From contig JAUIRK010000916.1 of assembly GCA_030549495.1 (NCBI GenBank), positions 471,501 through 535,500 of the forward strand: a DNA stretch of 64,000 nt, read 5' to 3'. A program made the position numbers and the translations under genes. This DNA comes from Nectonema munidae (Eukaryota > Nematomorpha > Nectonematoida > Nectonematidae). This document shows, one piece after another, positions 34,570 to 46,292 of this stretch (its first letter is position 1; each line of letters opens with the position of its first letter). Under the pieces are notes generated by a model. The model made no database searches, was not told the DNA's origin, and saw only the letters and a program-made list of their open reading frames with translations.

Positions 34570-34708
34570 TTAACCCATTTACGACCAATGTTCCTATTTT
34601 GGAACATAAGTAATTTCATCTTCGTCTGCTTTTTTCAATAACTTTGAATATAAATCGTCTGCGTTTTTTTTAGATATCGTCTGCTTTGCTTGGTCTTAAA
34701 CGGGTTAA
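34570..34708. mobile_element. 131-bp piggyBac-type MITE
   Basis: TTAA (34570-34573) then CCCATTTACGACCAA; the right end is TTGGTCTTAAACGGG then TTAA (34705-34708). The terminal inverted repeats are about 15 bp with two mismatches. The empty site is visible in TTAA element copy A near 7255-7262, where GAATTTAATGG is uninterrupted, which confirms insertion into TTAA. It is a different family from the large TTAA elements. Confidence 0.92.
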
Positions 34709-34788
34709 TGGTGATATTCATTTTTATGAATTCAATAAAATCTGTCGAAAAATTGATTAAACATGTAAATTAATGTCAAATATATAAA

Positions 34789-36230
34789 CTTTCTATACGC
34801 CTTTTTGGTCTGTACAAAACGAGTTTCTCTTTAACCCAGGATTTGAAAAATGTGTAATTGATTTTTGATTTAATATTGGTAAAATACCATGTCAAAACTT
34901 TCAAAAATCAAAAGCTAACCAAAATGCCTAAAACAAAGCGCATTTAAACGAGTTTGGAGTGTTCTGGTTTTAGATGCTTATGTTTTAGACATTCCGACTA
35001 AAGATGAAATTATATAAACTTTTACCAAATATACCTTATTTAAAACTTTAAAAATACAGCATATATACAACAATAAAGTAATAAGAAAATTTTTATTCAA
35101 AAAGTTATTTTTGTTTTTAAAAAAGTCAATGCGTGTTTGAGAAAGCGATGAACTTTTGCATTGCTTTATAAAGTTTTCAACTTTTGTTATGCATTCAAGC
35201 ATTTCTTGTGCTTTGTTTTTAGTTTTGAAACTTGATTAATTTATTTCAATGATTTAGACTTAAGAGCATCAGATACAGTAGGTGCTGGTTGAGGATCAAT
35301 ATTCTCTTCTTCATCTATGTCGCTGTTTTCTAAAGTTTCGCAACACCCATCTGAAACATCTTTTATAATTGCATCATCCGACAGAGGAGCGGTAGTAATT
35401 AAGTCATCGTCCACTTCAATGTAATTTTGCAGATCAGAAGATGTGAGCAATCCAACATCTGCTCTTTTTTCTAACAAAAAAGGCGGATTTTCACTTCTAC
35501 TTTTTAAATCACTTGTATAGTTATCTGAAGAATTTGAAAACCTAGCATGGTTAAAACAGTTTTGAATTGTTTTACTCGATACCATAGACCAAGCATAACG
35601 AATCATGTTCAAAGATTCGAGAATGTTAATTGAATAAACTGAATTATTTTCTGTTGCATTAAAGTTTTTCGACAAGCATAACTCTATAATGGAACTTTAA
35701 ATTTTTAATAACACCCTGATCCATAGGTTGTGTACGTGATGTTGTATTTGCGTGAAAAAACTGTTGTTTAATTTTTCCAACCAAGAAAGAAAAATTTTGG
35801 CATCCATTCAAGCTTTTTTATTAGCCTTGTACTCTAATGGCAATGTTTTGATTCCTTTAAAACAACGAGGTTTCAGTGACTTGCCAATTACCAGTAGTGG
35901 AAGCTTATCCTCACCTGTCTTGTTTGCACCAACAAGCATTGTAAGTCTTTATTTTGATAATTTTCCTCCTTGGCAACATTCTCCTTCCATAAATGATGAA
36001 AATGGTAGTAATTTAAAAAAACAAGCCTGTTTTATCAATATTATAAATGTCTTCAGGAGCATACTTGTTTAAAATTGAAGGGAACATTTTTTCAAACCAT
36101 TCACTCATTTGTTCTACAATAGCATCTTTTGCTTTACTACAAATTGTTCGAAAAGTAATGCCAATTTTTGAAAAAAATACGGACCACCTTTTGAGTGGAG
36201 CTAGGTTTTACAAATAAATATTTTTTTATC
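34789..36230 (-). pseudogene. Tigger/pogo-type (Tc1-mariner superfamily) transposase relic
   Basis: Minus-strand pieces appear in the correct order for a Tigger transposase. Near 36100-36180 a segment resembles the stretch before the DDE core. Near 36050 is APEDIYNIDKTGLFF, containing the first catalytic Asp. At about 35770-35960 is LTMLVGANKTGEDKLPLLVI followed by GKSLKPRCFKG. At about 35690-35750 is TTSRTQPMDQGVIKNLK, the region after the second Asp. The frame 35241-35675 carries the C-terminus with SSKTIQNCFNHARF and an acidic tail. Several frame breaks and stops separate the pieces, and the segment with the second catalytic Asp was not recognised. The enzyme once moved a TA-target element. 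The ends of the transposon were not found. Confidence 0.82.
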
Positions 36231-36599
36231 TTTCTAAAATCTGCTTTTATGTGAGGTCAGTCAACTTTTATCTAGTTTCAAAAAATACCAATAATTAACG
36301 TGATGAGTTTATATATTATTTTTTCAATATTTTATATTCACAAAGGTAGAATTAGTTTTTTACATTTAATGTCATAGTAAAAGAAAACTGTCGAAAATTA
36401 ATATAAATATTTTGCTTTTTATGGGTGAGTAGTTAGGGTCAGTATAATGTTTTTCTAATAATTCAATCCTAGTCTAAAATGGTTCGTTTTATGTACGCTA
36501 ATTCTTAAGCGCTAATAATTCTTGCTTTGTTATTCAAATTTTTCTTTTTCAAGTAAATACTTTTTATTAATCGCATTTTACTTTTTACCAAGTATCTTA
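36231..36599. other. Non-coding stretch, possibly LINE 5' leader
   Basis: I see no gene. The part nearest 36600 may be the 5' UTR of the following LINE, but no boundary or target duplication could be fixed. Confidence 0.4.
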
Positions 36600-36610
36600 T
36601 TTAATTTTGC

Positions 36611-37585
36611 ATGAAAAAAATAAAGTCAAAAAGTACTTTAAAAAGTTCAGAATGGAGTTGTCATTTTTGTACCAATGTTAGCCCTGAAATGATCAAGTGT
36701 AGCTCCTGTTTGAACTGGTTTTGTTATGTTTGTCAGAAAATCCCTCAACAACTATTAGAACTTCTTAATATTTGGGAAAGCTCATGAATTAGATGGTTTT
36801 GTAGTATTTGTTCCAAAAGTGATGTCACAACTATGAAAAAGTCTATAGATCATGTATCTGAAGGACTTCAAATGCTTAAAAAGAAGAATGAAGAAGCCTT
36901 TGCAACTTTTAAAACAGACTTTTCGAATAAAATTGAAGCGCTTTCTGATCGTATTGCTCATCAGACCAATCTTCAGAAAAAAAAAAGTAATGATATAAGT
37001 GACAAACTAGATAATGTGAATCATAAATTCAAAGATGGTTTTAGTGAGTCTTGCACTAAAACCAACAATCAAGATATAGTTTCTGTGCATAATTTTAGAA
37101 AGATTATTAAAGAAGCATTAGATGACGAACGTGCAGAGGATTATGATAAAGAAAGAAGGAAGCTTAATCACATAATTCATGGGGTGTCAGAGTATGAGGG
37201 TGAGACTAGAATCAGTGATGAAGAATTTATAAATGAATTATTTATTTCGCATCTTAATTTAAATTCTGTTAAAGTTGTCAAGATCATTCGATTAGGTAAA
37301 AGTTCTGGTGATGTTTTCTCCAAAAGGCCAATTAGAATAACTTATGTTAATTTTGATAGTAAAATGACTGTAAAAAGTGCTCTTTCTAACCTAAAAAATG
37401 CTCCCGAAAAATTTAAGAAAATCTTTGTTTCCAATGATTTTAATCCAGTCGATAGAGAGAGAATCAAAACCCTTAACCTTCAAGATAACGACTCGTTCAT
37501 GTTTGTTGTTTCAGGAGATAATTTAAAAGATCTGAAAATTATAAAGAAATTTTTTTTAAAAAGATCCATGACACACTCAATATAG
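36611..37585 (+). pseudogene. LINE ORF1 with PHD-like zinc finger, coiled coil and RNA-binding-like domain
   Basis: ORF1 proteins bind LINE RNA into particles. From the ATG at 36611 the first ~70 codons encode a PHD-like zinc finger: CHFC, then CSSCLNWFCYVC, then WFCSIC, with Cys in place of the usual His. An in-frame TGA near 36785 interrupts this domain, just before the last Cys pair. Downstream the frame stays open for 250 codons: a heptad-rich coiled coil (about 36833-37000, VSEGLQMLKKKNEEAFATFK), then a folded domain with NHIIHGVSEYEGE and IRITYVNFDS that resembles the RNA-recognition region of L1-type ORF1 proteins. PHD fingers are known in ORF1 of CR1-group LINEs, which supports the clade. 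One stop separates this copy from an intact ORF1. Confidence 0.8.
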
Positions 37586-37599
37586 ATGAAGCAATTCAC

Positions 37600-40433
37600 A
37601 CTTCAATCAATACAAATAAAAACATTTCTAAGTTTGTATCTATCTTCTATACTAATGCTAAGCAATTATTCAGTAAAGTAGATGAGTTATCTTTTTCCCT
37701 AAATAAGAGTAACTTTCTTGTTGGAGCTATAACTGAAGCTTTGCCTAAAAAAAGGTCTACATTGATCAACTATGCTATCTATGACATTGATAACTATGTA
37801 ACAGTACATAACTTTGACCATCACTCCAATTCTTCAATGAATCAGAGAGGAATTCTTTTTTATTTGCATAAAGAGGCTTCATTCCATGTGATTGAGCTCT
37901 TTAACCCAATTTTTATTGAATGCCTAACTTTAAGGGTTTTTTTGAAAAGAAAGGAGTTCTTACTTTGTTGTATATATTGAAGTCCAAGTTCACTTTTTTA
38001 TGAATCTACGAATGAAATTATTTATCTTCTAAGTCTACTTCACTCTAAATTTTCACATAGTAACATCATTATTCTTGGGGATTTTAACTACCCTGAAATT
38101 AATTGGAATTCACTGAGTAACGCTAGTGTTAAACATCAAAGATTTCTTAATTTCCTACAAGAAAAATGCTTTACTCAGCTTGTGAAGGAACCTACAAGGA
38201 TAGGTACATTTGGTTTGTTTTCTGTTCTTGATTTTGATTACCAATATTCCAGATTTCATTTCCAATTTGAGGTTTAATTCTCCCCTTATCAAAAGTGATC
38301 ATATGTGTATTACTTTTAATCTTTTAATTAATGTAAAATCTGATATCTCCAAATCCATTAAATATAATTATCAATCTGGTAACTATAAAGAAATTTCTTC
38401 TCACCTGTCTAAAATTGATTGGAATATAGCTAAAGATTTTAATCTTGTTAAATTCTATTCTTTTTTCACTAATAAACTATATTCACTTATAGAGAAGTAC
38501 GTTCCTTTGAGGAAATCTCACCTAAATGTCAAAGTTTATTTTACTAAAAAAATTATCTCTCTTCTAAAAAAAAGAAAAAACATTTTCGGGCTTATACTAA
38601 ATTTAGACATAGACATATCTATGACAAATACAGACAAATATCGAACATTTTGAGAAAAGAGACTCGTAAGGCTAGAATATCTCATGAAAGCAAACTTCTT
38701 TCAAAATATAAATATAGTTCTAAGTTGGTTTGGTCCTACATAAATCAGAAGAACAGAAATAATTTTGCTGAACTAGTTGATCATAATGATTTACCTACTA
38801 CTACTAATACCCAAAGAGCCAATGTTTTTAGTGAATATTTCAATTATTGTTCTTCGAATTCGGGTTCTCATAATGATAATTCAAGTTTCTTGCCTGTATG
38901 TAACTCTATAATAGATAGTTTAGATTTTAACATAGTTGAAATACATAGCAAGTTAGAAAAATTAAATAAATTTAAGTCTCCTGGCTCTGATAAGTTACAC
39001 CCGTATGTCATTAGTGAACTTTCTCGAGTTTTAGCCATACCTGTCAAAATGATTTTTGAAAAGTCACTAGAGGAAAAAAAATTTTTGGATGTTTGGAAAA
39101 TTGCATTAGTCACACCAGTTTTGAAGAGTGGAAATCGAAAATTTTGCCAAAACTACAGGCCAATAAGTCTTAGTCCAGTTCTATCTAAAGTATTCGAGAC
39201 ATTCATAGCCGATAAAATTTTATCACATATAAAAAACTTCAAACTTTTTAATTCCAACCAGCATGGATTTATTAATGGAAAATCTACGATAACCAATCTA
39301 TTGGAGTTTCAAAATGATTTAGTCAACCTGCTTGAGGGAAATGATTCTATTGATGTAATTTACTTAGATTTTCACAAGGCTTTTGACTCTATCTCACATA
39401 AGTATTTGTCAGATAAACTTGAGTCATTTGGTATAAAGGGCAATCTACTTGCTTTATTGAAAAATTATCTTGAAGATAGAAAACAAATTGTTTCAGTAAA
39501 TGGTATGTATTCTGATGAAAAGCAAGTGTTGAGTGGAGTACCCCAAGGGTCTGTGCTAGGTCCTCTACTCTTTAATATCTTTCTTAATGATCTCTTAAAC
39601 GTAATAAAGTCAAAGATAAAGGTATTTGCCGATGATATCAAGATTTACAATGTGTGTGATAGAGATGGTAGAAGTTGCTTGCAGAAAGATTTGATTGACG
39701 TTTTTCATTGGTGTAATAGATGGGAAATGAAACTGAACTTGAAAAAATGTACTCATTTACAAATTGGATTACAAAGTAATCATTCGTTTTTCATTGGTGG
39801 CCAAAAACTTAAACAAGTTGATTCACAGAAAAAGGGGTGATAGTGAATTCTAACCTCGACCCAAGAGAAAATATTTCAACAAGAGTCACTAAAGCTTTCC
39901 AAGCCTTTCATAGAGTTCATAGAAGTTTTGCTTTATTTGATGCCAACATAGCACCCCTTTTATATAAAACACTGATTAGACCTATTTTAGAGTATGAAAA
40001 TGTTGTTGCATTTCCTTTTCACTCCTGTGATGCTGCAAATATTGAAAGAGTCCAGAGAACAATCACAAAAAAGATAGTAGGAATGAAAGATCTTAGTTAT
40101 ACAGAAAGACTGAAAAAACTGAATTTGCCTTCAATGTTATACAGGTTTAGAAGGAATGATATGGTGACATCCTACAACATTGTAAAAGAAAAGTTTAACT
40201 TAACTTCTCAAGTTTTACCTGAATTTTCTGAAAGAGTTCAAAGATTTCATTCTTCCAAATTTAAAAAAAGACATTGCAAGAAGGTATTTTTGAAAAAATA
40301 CTTTTCTCAACGAATGATAAATGATTGGAATTCTTTGCCTGATTTTGTTGTTGATGCTCCATCAAACATCTTCAAGAACAGACTTGATGAGTTTTGGAAA
40401 AATAGAAGGTTTGAGCATAAAAGAACGCGTTGA
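37600..40433 (+). pseudogene. LINE ORF2 (endonuclease and reverse transcriptase), few frame breaks
   Basis: The endonuclease comes first: VSIFYTNAKQL, ITEALPKK with the Glu, ILGDFNYPEINW at about 38080 and SDHMCITF near 38300. It uses more than one frame. A long frame 38650-39840 (396 codons) holds the reverse transcriptase: QNYRPISLSPVLSKVFE, VIYLDFHKAFDSI with catalytic Asp, SGVPQGSVLGPLLFNIFLND, and KVFADDIKIYN with the Asp pair. It ends at a TGA beside an A5G4 run (39829-39837), and the next frame continues with GVIVNSNLDPREN through 40433, ending with the conserved RFRRNDMVTSYNI and NDWNSLPDFVV blocks. All polymerase catalytic residues are visible. Two or three frame changes are present, at least one of them at a homopolymer. 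Confidence 0.88.
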
Positions 40434-40525
40434 TTTTCAAAAGTATGAAGCGAATACTTACTATAGGCTTTTTGCCTTTCTTTCTTTCGCTAATAAACTT
40501 TTGTTATGTTATGTTATGTTATGTT

Positions 40526-41050
40526 AATAAATTTTAAATTATTTTTCAAGTCAAAAATGTCGATCGGTATGCGAAGAGCATTCGTTATATTTATACCGAC
40601 AGTGTGCGAATAATAATTCACATTATTGATTGATTTTAGAGCATAACTATGCGAAGAAAGATGAACACATGTTGCATTACGCGTTTGTGAGCGCAGTGAA
40701 TTCTTATCTCGCATACGCTTCACCACATCTTTAGCACGCGTGTGTGGTTTATTTTATCGGGCTAGTGTACGCTTAGTTTATTTGTAGTGTTCCTAGCTTA
40801 AATCTTAGTCAAATATTAAAACGCTTATAACTTTCACATTTCTCAACAAAATGCATCATGCGATGTACCAAATTAAAGCATTTTATGGGCTTTCACAATA
40901 CATTACTTATATCACACGTACTTGAGAAATACCATTTTATTGTTTTTATATTCCATGGGCTTTATTACCATTAATTAGCAGATGAGGGATGCATTTTAAA
41001 CTAAAACTGTTTCATCTTTACTATAAAAAAATACTATAATTTATATATTA
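40526..41050. other. Non-coding DNA
   Basis: Nothing recognised. A slightly GC-richer stretch with GCGTTTGTGAGCGCAGTG and GCACGCGTGTGTGG lies at 40675-40755. Confidence 0.45.
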
Positions 41051-41236
41051 GATCTTTACGGGGTGTACCAATGATCTTTACGGGGGTGCCAATGATCTTT
41101 ACGGAGGTGCCAATGATCTTTACGGGGGGTGCCTGATCTTTACGAGGGGTGGCATTGATCTTTACGAGGGTGCCAATGATCTTTACGGGGTATCAATGAT
41201 CTTTACGGTTGGTAGATCTTTACGCGGGTACCAATA
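41051..41236. repeat. Minisatellite, ~21-bp unit x 9
   Basis: Nine head-to-tail units of GATCTTTACGGGGGTGCCAA with a varying G-run. The core is shared with the larger minisatellite at 44600-45090. Confidence 0.93.
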
Positions 41237-42449
41237 CATGAGATTAATTAAAAAATTTAACAAAAAACGGTTTAATTAGTAAATTGCAAGATTTTATCGT
41301 TTGTATTTTTAAATAAAGTTTGAAGCATAAATATTTTAAAACTTTCCAATATTTACATAATTGTGATTTGGACCTCATCTTTAAATCCGGCTTTTATCAC
41401 ATCTTAAAATGTATAAATTAGGTAAAGAACTATTCACATTCTTAAAATTAGATATATTTCTCAACACATCTCCAAATTGTCATTGAGCAAGATAGATTTT
41501 TTGTGCAAATAAAACATATGCTAAACAAAATGCAGGTTGATCCAATCTTACGCCGAATGAAAATGTTAAAGCTCGTACATGTTTAATTACATCGATTCCG
41601 CTTTATAATTATCATTTTTTGATTGAGAAATGAATGAATAAATGGAAGAAATTCTAATTAAAATTGAAATGCTCACTTATTATTGTTCTAACATTTTACT
41701 GAAGTAAAACGCATCTTCCAAAAATTATCAAAAAAAATTAAATGCGATGTATTTATCTGATTATTGTCTATTTATCTGATATTGATTATATGTCTATTTA
41801 AAATAAAAAATTCCTAAAAAAATTTTTTTGTAAATATTTTATATATTTATCATTTTTTATTCTAAAAAGTTAAAGAAAAAAGCATCCATCTTTCATAAAA
41901 TTGAGCTTTCAAAAAAATTTCTGAAGATTTTTGTAGTTTGAGTTTATAAGAAGAGAATAAAAATTAAAAGCGATATTATTTCCAATTTTTATATTTGTTT
42001 AAAAAATGTAGTTTCCAGAAAGTAGCTCTGAAAAAATTGTGAAAAAATTTTGGTAGAAAGTCACAGCCATCCTTTTGTCAGCTGCGTTTTACTGCAAGGG
42101 AGAGATTAGAAATATTAGACTTGATCATATTTGCAAAATAAAATTTTCCAAAGCACTTTTTAAGATAATTCCATAAGAATATCAAAACATTCTATCTTAA
42201 TTGTGAAACCCCTTTTCTTGTTTTGGTTTAATTCATGAGAGTCTTTTTACAGGCAACATTCTTAAAATTAGAAAAAATAAAGCGAAATCCTTCGATTTAA
42301 CTGTTCCTTCAGGGGCATCCAACTAAGTAATTCTCAAAAAAAGATATTATTAATGAACTTACAAGATTCTATATTTTGGATTTCTACGAATTCCTTGATA
42401 TTTGTTCTAATAGGCTTCCATTTGCCTTGAAAATCTAAAATAAAATAAT
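41237..42449. other. AT-rich DNA, no gene seen
   Basis: No coding signal recognised. A/T-rich low-complexity sequence at 41750-41960. Confidence 0.5.
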
Positions 42450-42791
42450 TACGAAAAAATTTAGAACTTCGAAACACTTAAATCAGTTTAATACATTAAA
42501 AATATATATTCTAGAACGGTTATACATCATTTTGTGGTTTTAGCAGCGTAAAGAGTAGCCTCTTTGATTCCAAAAAAGCAAAGGACACAATTGGATTTAT
42601 AACAGTCTTAAAAATGGTTTGCATTATTTTAAGGATCACAATGTGAACAAATCATGTATTCATCACAAAAGCTTTCATTATCATAAATAACGACCTTTCA
42701 TCTCCAACCTAAATAGTTCGAAACTCCCTCTTCTTTCTAAATCCACAAACTCTTCGACCACACATTAGGCAAATCTAGCTTCATACCTTAA
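42450..42791 (+). repeat. Dispersed repeat, copy 2, with empty TTAA site
   Basis: Matches 28960-29175 plus 29640-29787. Here the sequence CATACCTTAAGTACT (around TTAA 42788-42791) runs on uninterrupted, where copy 1 switches into TTAA element C. It is therefore the pre-insertion site. It also lacks the tRNA-Phe-like insert of copy 1. Confidence 0.75.
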
Positions 42792-44599
42792 GTACTAAAA
42801 AAGTGCTTCACTTTGATGCGATTCCCATTTCAAATAAGTTATTCAGTCTAAAAGGTCTCTACTTTTAAAGGCTCATCAAAAAATCAACTGACAACGAAAT
42901 AAACTATTTCAATAGCATCGTATATTTTATAATTAATGACACCAAAACAAAAGATTTAATAAAATTTTAAGAGATATCAAAAAGAAATCAAAGTTAATTA
43001 TACCCTGGATTGTTATGCTTCTAACACTAAAGATAAATATAAGAATGTTAAAAATTAAATGCAGCATCTTTGTAAAAACAAAACTGAAAATGAGACAATA
43101 ACTATAAACGCTCATCTATTTTATTTATACAGTGATAAATTTTTTTTTGATTGACATAATTTAAACGAAATATTTAACGGGAGTTTGCTCATGCACGCCA
43201 TCTTCTGCTACCTACCATCGAATAAAGTCGATATATTTTTGTGAATCAGTAGGGAGCACGTCAATCTGGCTGGGTTTTAAATGTGATTTACGGAAAATTC
43301 ATTAATTTAACTTATTTTAAGTGTGTTGTAATTTTTGTTTCGAATGAAATTAGTTTTTACATTATTTTTAGAACACCTACTAACACATATTTTTATATAT
43401 GATACCATTATGGGTATGAATAGTTAATATAAATGGATTACGGCCATTCAGGCCCATATTTTGACTTTGATTTCGAGAACTATTTTCAATTGAAGAATTT
43501 TGCAGTGATTATATAATGTTTTAGGGCGAATGCATCCAATTCATTCTAAACATGGGGCAAAACAAAAAGTGAGAAGATAAGCAAATTTGAAAACTTTCGT
43601 CTTCCATTACATATAAATAAAGGCTTTTCGTATCAGTATTAAAAGCCTTAGTAAAAATATATTTCCTGCATAAATTTTATATTAAAGTAGATCAAACGCA
43701 TATATTTTCGTTTTGTCTAAAAAGTTTTTACACTTTTTTAAAAATTGAGCTATCAAAGTATGTGAATGAATATTTCTGTAGTATTGGCTTTGGCCAGTTT
43801 AAAAATATTGCCACATTTTTTGAGAATAAATTTTCTTAAAATACATACTAAACAAATTGTTGAAAAGGTTCCCGCTCCAAACCTTCTAGCACAAAATTTT
43901 TTTATAGCATTAGAGCTTATCTCATGTACATCTCAAAAGTGTCCCACCTCCTACCCTTACTCCAGTACATTTGTGTGCTTTCCCGACATATTGAGTTACC
44001 TTTTTAATAGTTGTTACTTACAGAAATTTTATTCAAAATATCAACCCTGTACAAAGTTTTTGGTATACAGGAAATTAATTTGAAAACTTGCCTAAAACAT
44101 ATCTATAAATATAAAACTTATAAAAAAAATAACTATCAATTAAGTATCTAAAATCTAAAAAGATCTTTTGTTCAGTGTTTTTTATCAATCAAAAAATTGT
44201 CAATTTTGGACCCTATTTTTAGCCCTTGAACTTGATAAAATGACAAAAATTCCAAATTTGACCTAAAAAAAATAAAAAATCATTCGATTCATTTCAAACA
44301 AATTACATATTTGGAATCAGCGTATCAAACTCTATCAGAATACGTTTTAAAATTTTAAAATTTACCTTTTTTTAAATTTCCGATTTTTCAGGCCCTTTCA
44401 AACGGCCTCAAAATTATGACTTCACATATAATTCAACAAAAAATCAAGTTTTATATATTTTTAGAATCCTCTTATCATTCTGAATATTTAATTTATTTTT
44501 AATGATAATCTAATTTGCTAATTCTATAGATTTAGTACGAATCTATTTTTAATTTAAATAAATAGATCTTTCTACTATGTTTTTTAGATTTTATATACT
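42792..44599. other. AT-rich DNA, no supported gene
   Basis: The 105-codon frame at 43766-44083 and the 60-codon frame at 42933-43115 show no domain that I recognise, so I see no gene here. Confidence 0.5.
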
Positions 44600-45090
44600 A
44601 AATTGTCGGGTATTAATGATCTTTACGTGTACTAATGATCATTTTCGCAGATATAAACGATTATTAGAGGTACTAATGATGTTTACAGGGGTACAAATGA
44701 TCTATATGGGTACTAATGATCTTTACGGGTTCCTTAAGTGGATCTATAATCCCGGTACCGATGATCTTTGAGAACACCTGGAATCATGGGGGTACCAATT
44801 ATCTTTAACAGGACCTAGAATCAAGGGGGTACCAAGGATCCTTCACAGTACCAATGATCTTTAACAGGACCAAATTAAGGGGGTACCAATAATCTTTATT
44901 AGGAACTAGAATCACAGTACCAATCATCTTTAACAGGACCTAGAATCACGGTGGTACCAATGATCTTTAACAGGACCTAGAATCACGGGGGTACCGATGA
45001 TCTTTAACAGGATCTAGAATCACGGGAGTACCAATGATCTTTAACAGGACATAGATTAAAGATACCAATGATCTTTAAGTGGACCTAGAA
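44600..45090. repeat. Minisatellite, ~40-45 bp unit
   Basis: Units of GGTACCAATGATCTTTAACA followed by GGACCTAGAATCACGG, about ten degenerate copies. The first units (44605-44725) lack the second half and resemble the 21-bp unit at 41051-41236, so the longer unit may have grown from the shorter. Confidence 0.88.
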
Positions 45091-45650
45091 AAACAGGCTT
45101 ATATTAGTTATAGATAATAAATGTTTTGCTTTTGTTTTAGATTCCAAGTTACAGTAAAACGATACAGAACCTACTAGATAAAGGAGAAATTTACAAAGAA
45201 TCAACAAATTTGTTGAGGAAACGGCTTATCATCTTCTTTCATTCAATAATATAAATAATAAAACTTCTTACTGAGAATTTTTTTACAAATATCTCGTGTT
45301 TTTTTCGCTAATTTTAATGATTTCAATTTTTTGTTAGTATGGCTGAACTGCTTAATGGCAATGAATTATAAAATTATTCACAAACTTAATATTTCATGAT
45401 CCTTTTTTTGTTATTCAAAACTTGTTATGAATAAACAAAAAATTTTATAGGCAACTGCGATACAGACAAAAATGAATAGTAGTATAGCAAAGCAGCCATA
45501 CTACCAAAAAAGATCCCTTAACTTTTGTAAAATTTCTAAGAAATGAAGGTCAAAATATTCAATTAAAACACAAAATACTTAATTGATATGTGCTTAGAAC
45601 CTCATGACAACATTTTAGAACACTTTTTTTTTTATCAAAACGGAATATTT
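45091..45650. other. Non-coding AT-rich DNA
   Basis: Nothing recognised before the EnSpm-type subterminal region. Confidence 0.45.
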
Positions 45651-45784
45651 TGGAACACGTAAAATTTAAACATTTTTTTCTGAACGCATAAAATTTGAAC
45701 GCGTTTAGATAAAAAGTGTTTCTAAAAACGGACACTTTTTGTGTTTAAAAATGCGTTTATAATTTAAACAGATTTTTTACAGTG
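45651..45784. mobile_element. EnSpm/CACTA-type terminus (right end)
   Basis: The sequence ends TTTTTTACAGTG at 45773-45784, the inverse of CACTGTAAAAAA. The preceding ~120 bp carry subterminal motifs of the AAACGCGTTTAG type in both orientations, as CACTA elements usually do. No matching left end was found, so it is a solo or truncated end. It resembles the terminus at 55215, whose subterminal region also has AACGCGTTTAG. Confidence 0.65.
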
Positions 45785-45974
45785 TACTAAAAAGACTAAG
45801 GAAATTCTTTTTGGATATAAACCATCTACACAAAACGAGACATAATATTTTAAATTTCGTAGTGGTGAGTAGTAAATTGTGTTCTTTTTTTTCAATGCTT
45901 ACGATTGAGATTCTCTTGATATTTTTAAACGATTGATATTTGTATTGAAATCTTCTTAAATATAAATATACTAG

Positions 45975-46292
45975 CCGGTCCGGGGGTGTTTCCCTCTTTC
46001 CTGAAATGGTTTTTCTCCGCGCGCTCGAAACTGGGGTTGGGGGGGGTGGGTTTTTTGGTTTTATTTTTTCCTCGCCGAAAACGGAAGGGGGGGGGGTTGT
46101 TTTTTTGTTGGGGGGGGGAAAGGGGGGTTTGGGGGGGGTGTGTTTTTGGTTTTCTTCGCCAACCCGGCCGGGGGGGGGGTTTTTTTTTTTGGGGTGGGGG
46201 AATTTGGGGGGTGTGGGGTGTGGTTTTGGGTGTGTGGTGGGGTGGGGGGGGGGGTGGGTTTTTTTTTAAAAAAAAAAAAGGGGGGGGGGGAT
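45975..46292. other. Anomalous G/T-rich block, probable sequencing or assembly artefact
   Basis: About 300 bp composed almost only of long G runs and T runs on the plus strand, in a genome that is otherwise strongly AT-rich, with abrupt edges. It also has scattered CGCGC, GGCCGG and CTCGCC fragments. The frames at 45925-46357 in three registers are Gly/Phe/Pro-rich noise. A real G-quadruplex-forming repeat is possible but less likely. Confidence 0.6.

Larger units (their letters stand above)
29784..34788. mobile_element. Piggybac-type TTAA element, copy C, interrupted and right-truncated
   Basis: TTAA at 29784-29787 is followed by a degenerate left TIR (CCGTATTAGTG) and the family leader (TGGGGGCGTAAAATGCCCCC). 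A LINE is inserted at 29856-33672. The element resumes at 33673 with array-A monomers, more diverged than in copies A and B, and is lost at about 34788. The empty target is visible at 42788-42791 in the related repeat. Within the tail lies a 131-bp TTAA MITE. By divergence this is the oldest of the three large copies. Confidence 0.8.
36600..40525 (+). mobile_element. CR1-like LINE, near full length
   Basis: Contains ORF1 (36611-37585), an ORF2 with endonuclease and reverse transcriptase (about 37600-40433), and a short 3' UTR ending in a (TTATG)n microsatellite tail at about 40500-40525. A 5'-truncated copy of its last ~140 bp lies at 13592-13724. The 5' edge is uncertain. Few frame breaks are present, so the insertion is moderately young. 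Confidence 0.87.

Noticed and set aside
35752-36072. 106-codon plus-strand frame
   Set aside because: It is the antisense of the Tigger/pogo transposase relic, which has clear motifs on the minus strand.
41051-41236. Evenly spaced repeats that could suggest a CRISPR array
   Set aside because: Units are directly adjacent without unique spacers and the window is eukaryotic, so this is a minisatellite.
43766-44083. 105-codon plus-strand frame
   Set aside because: No recognisable domain or codon pattern; surrounding DNA is AT-rich and non-coding.
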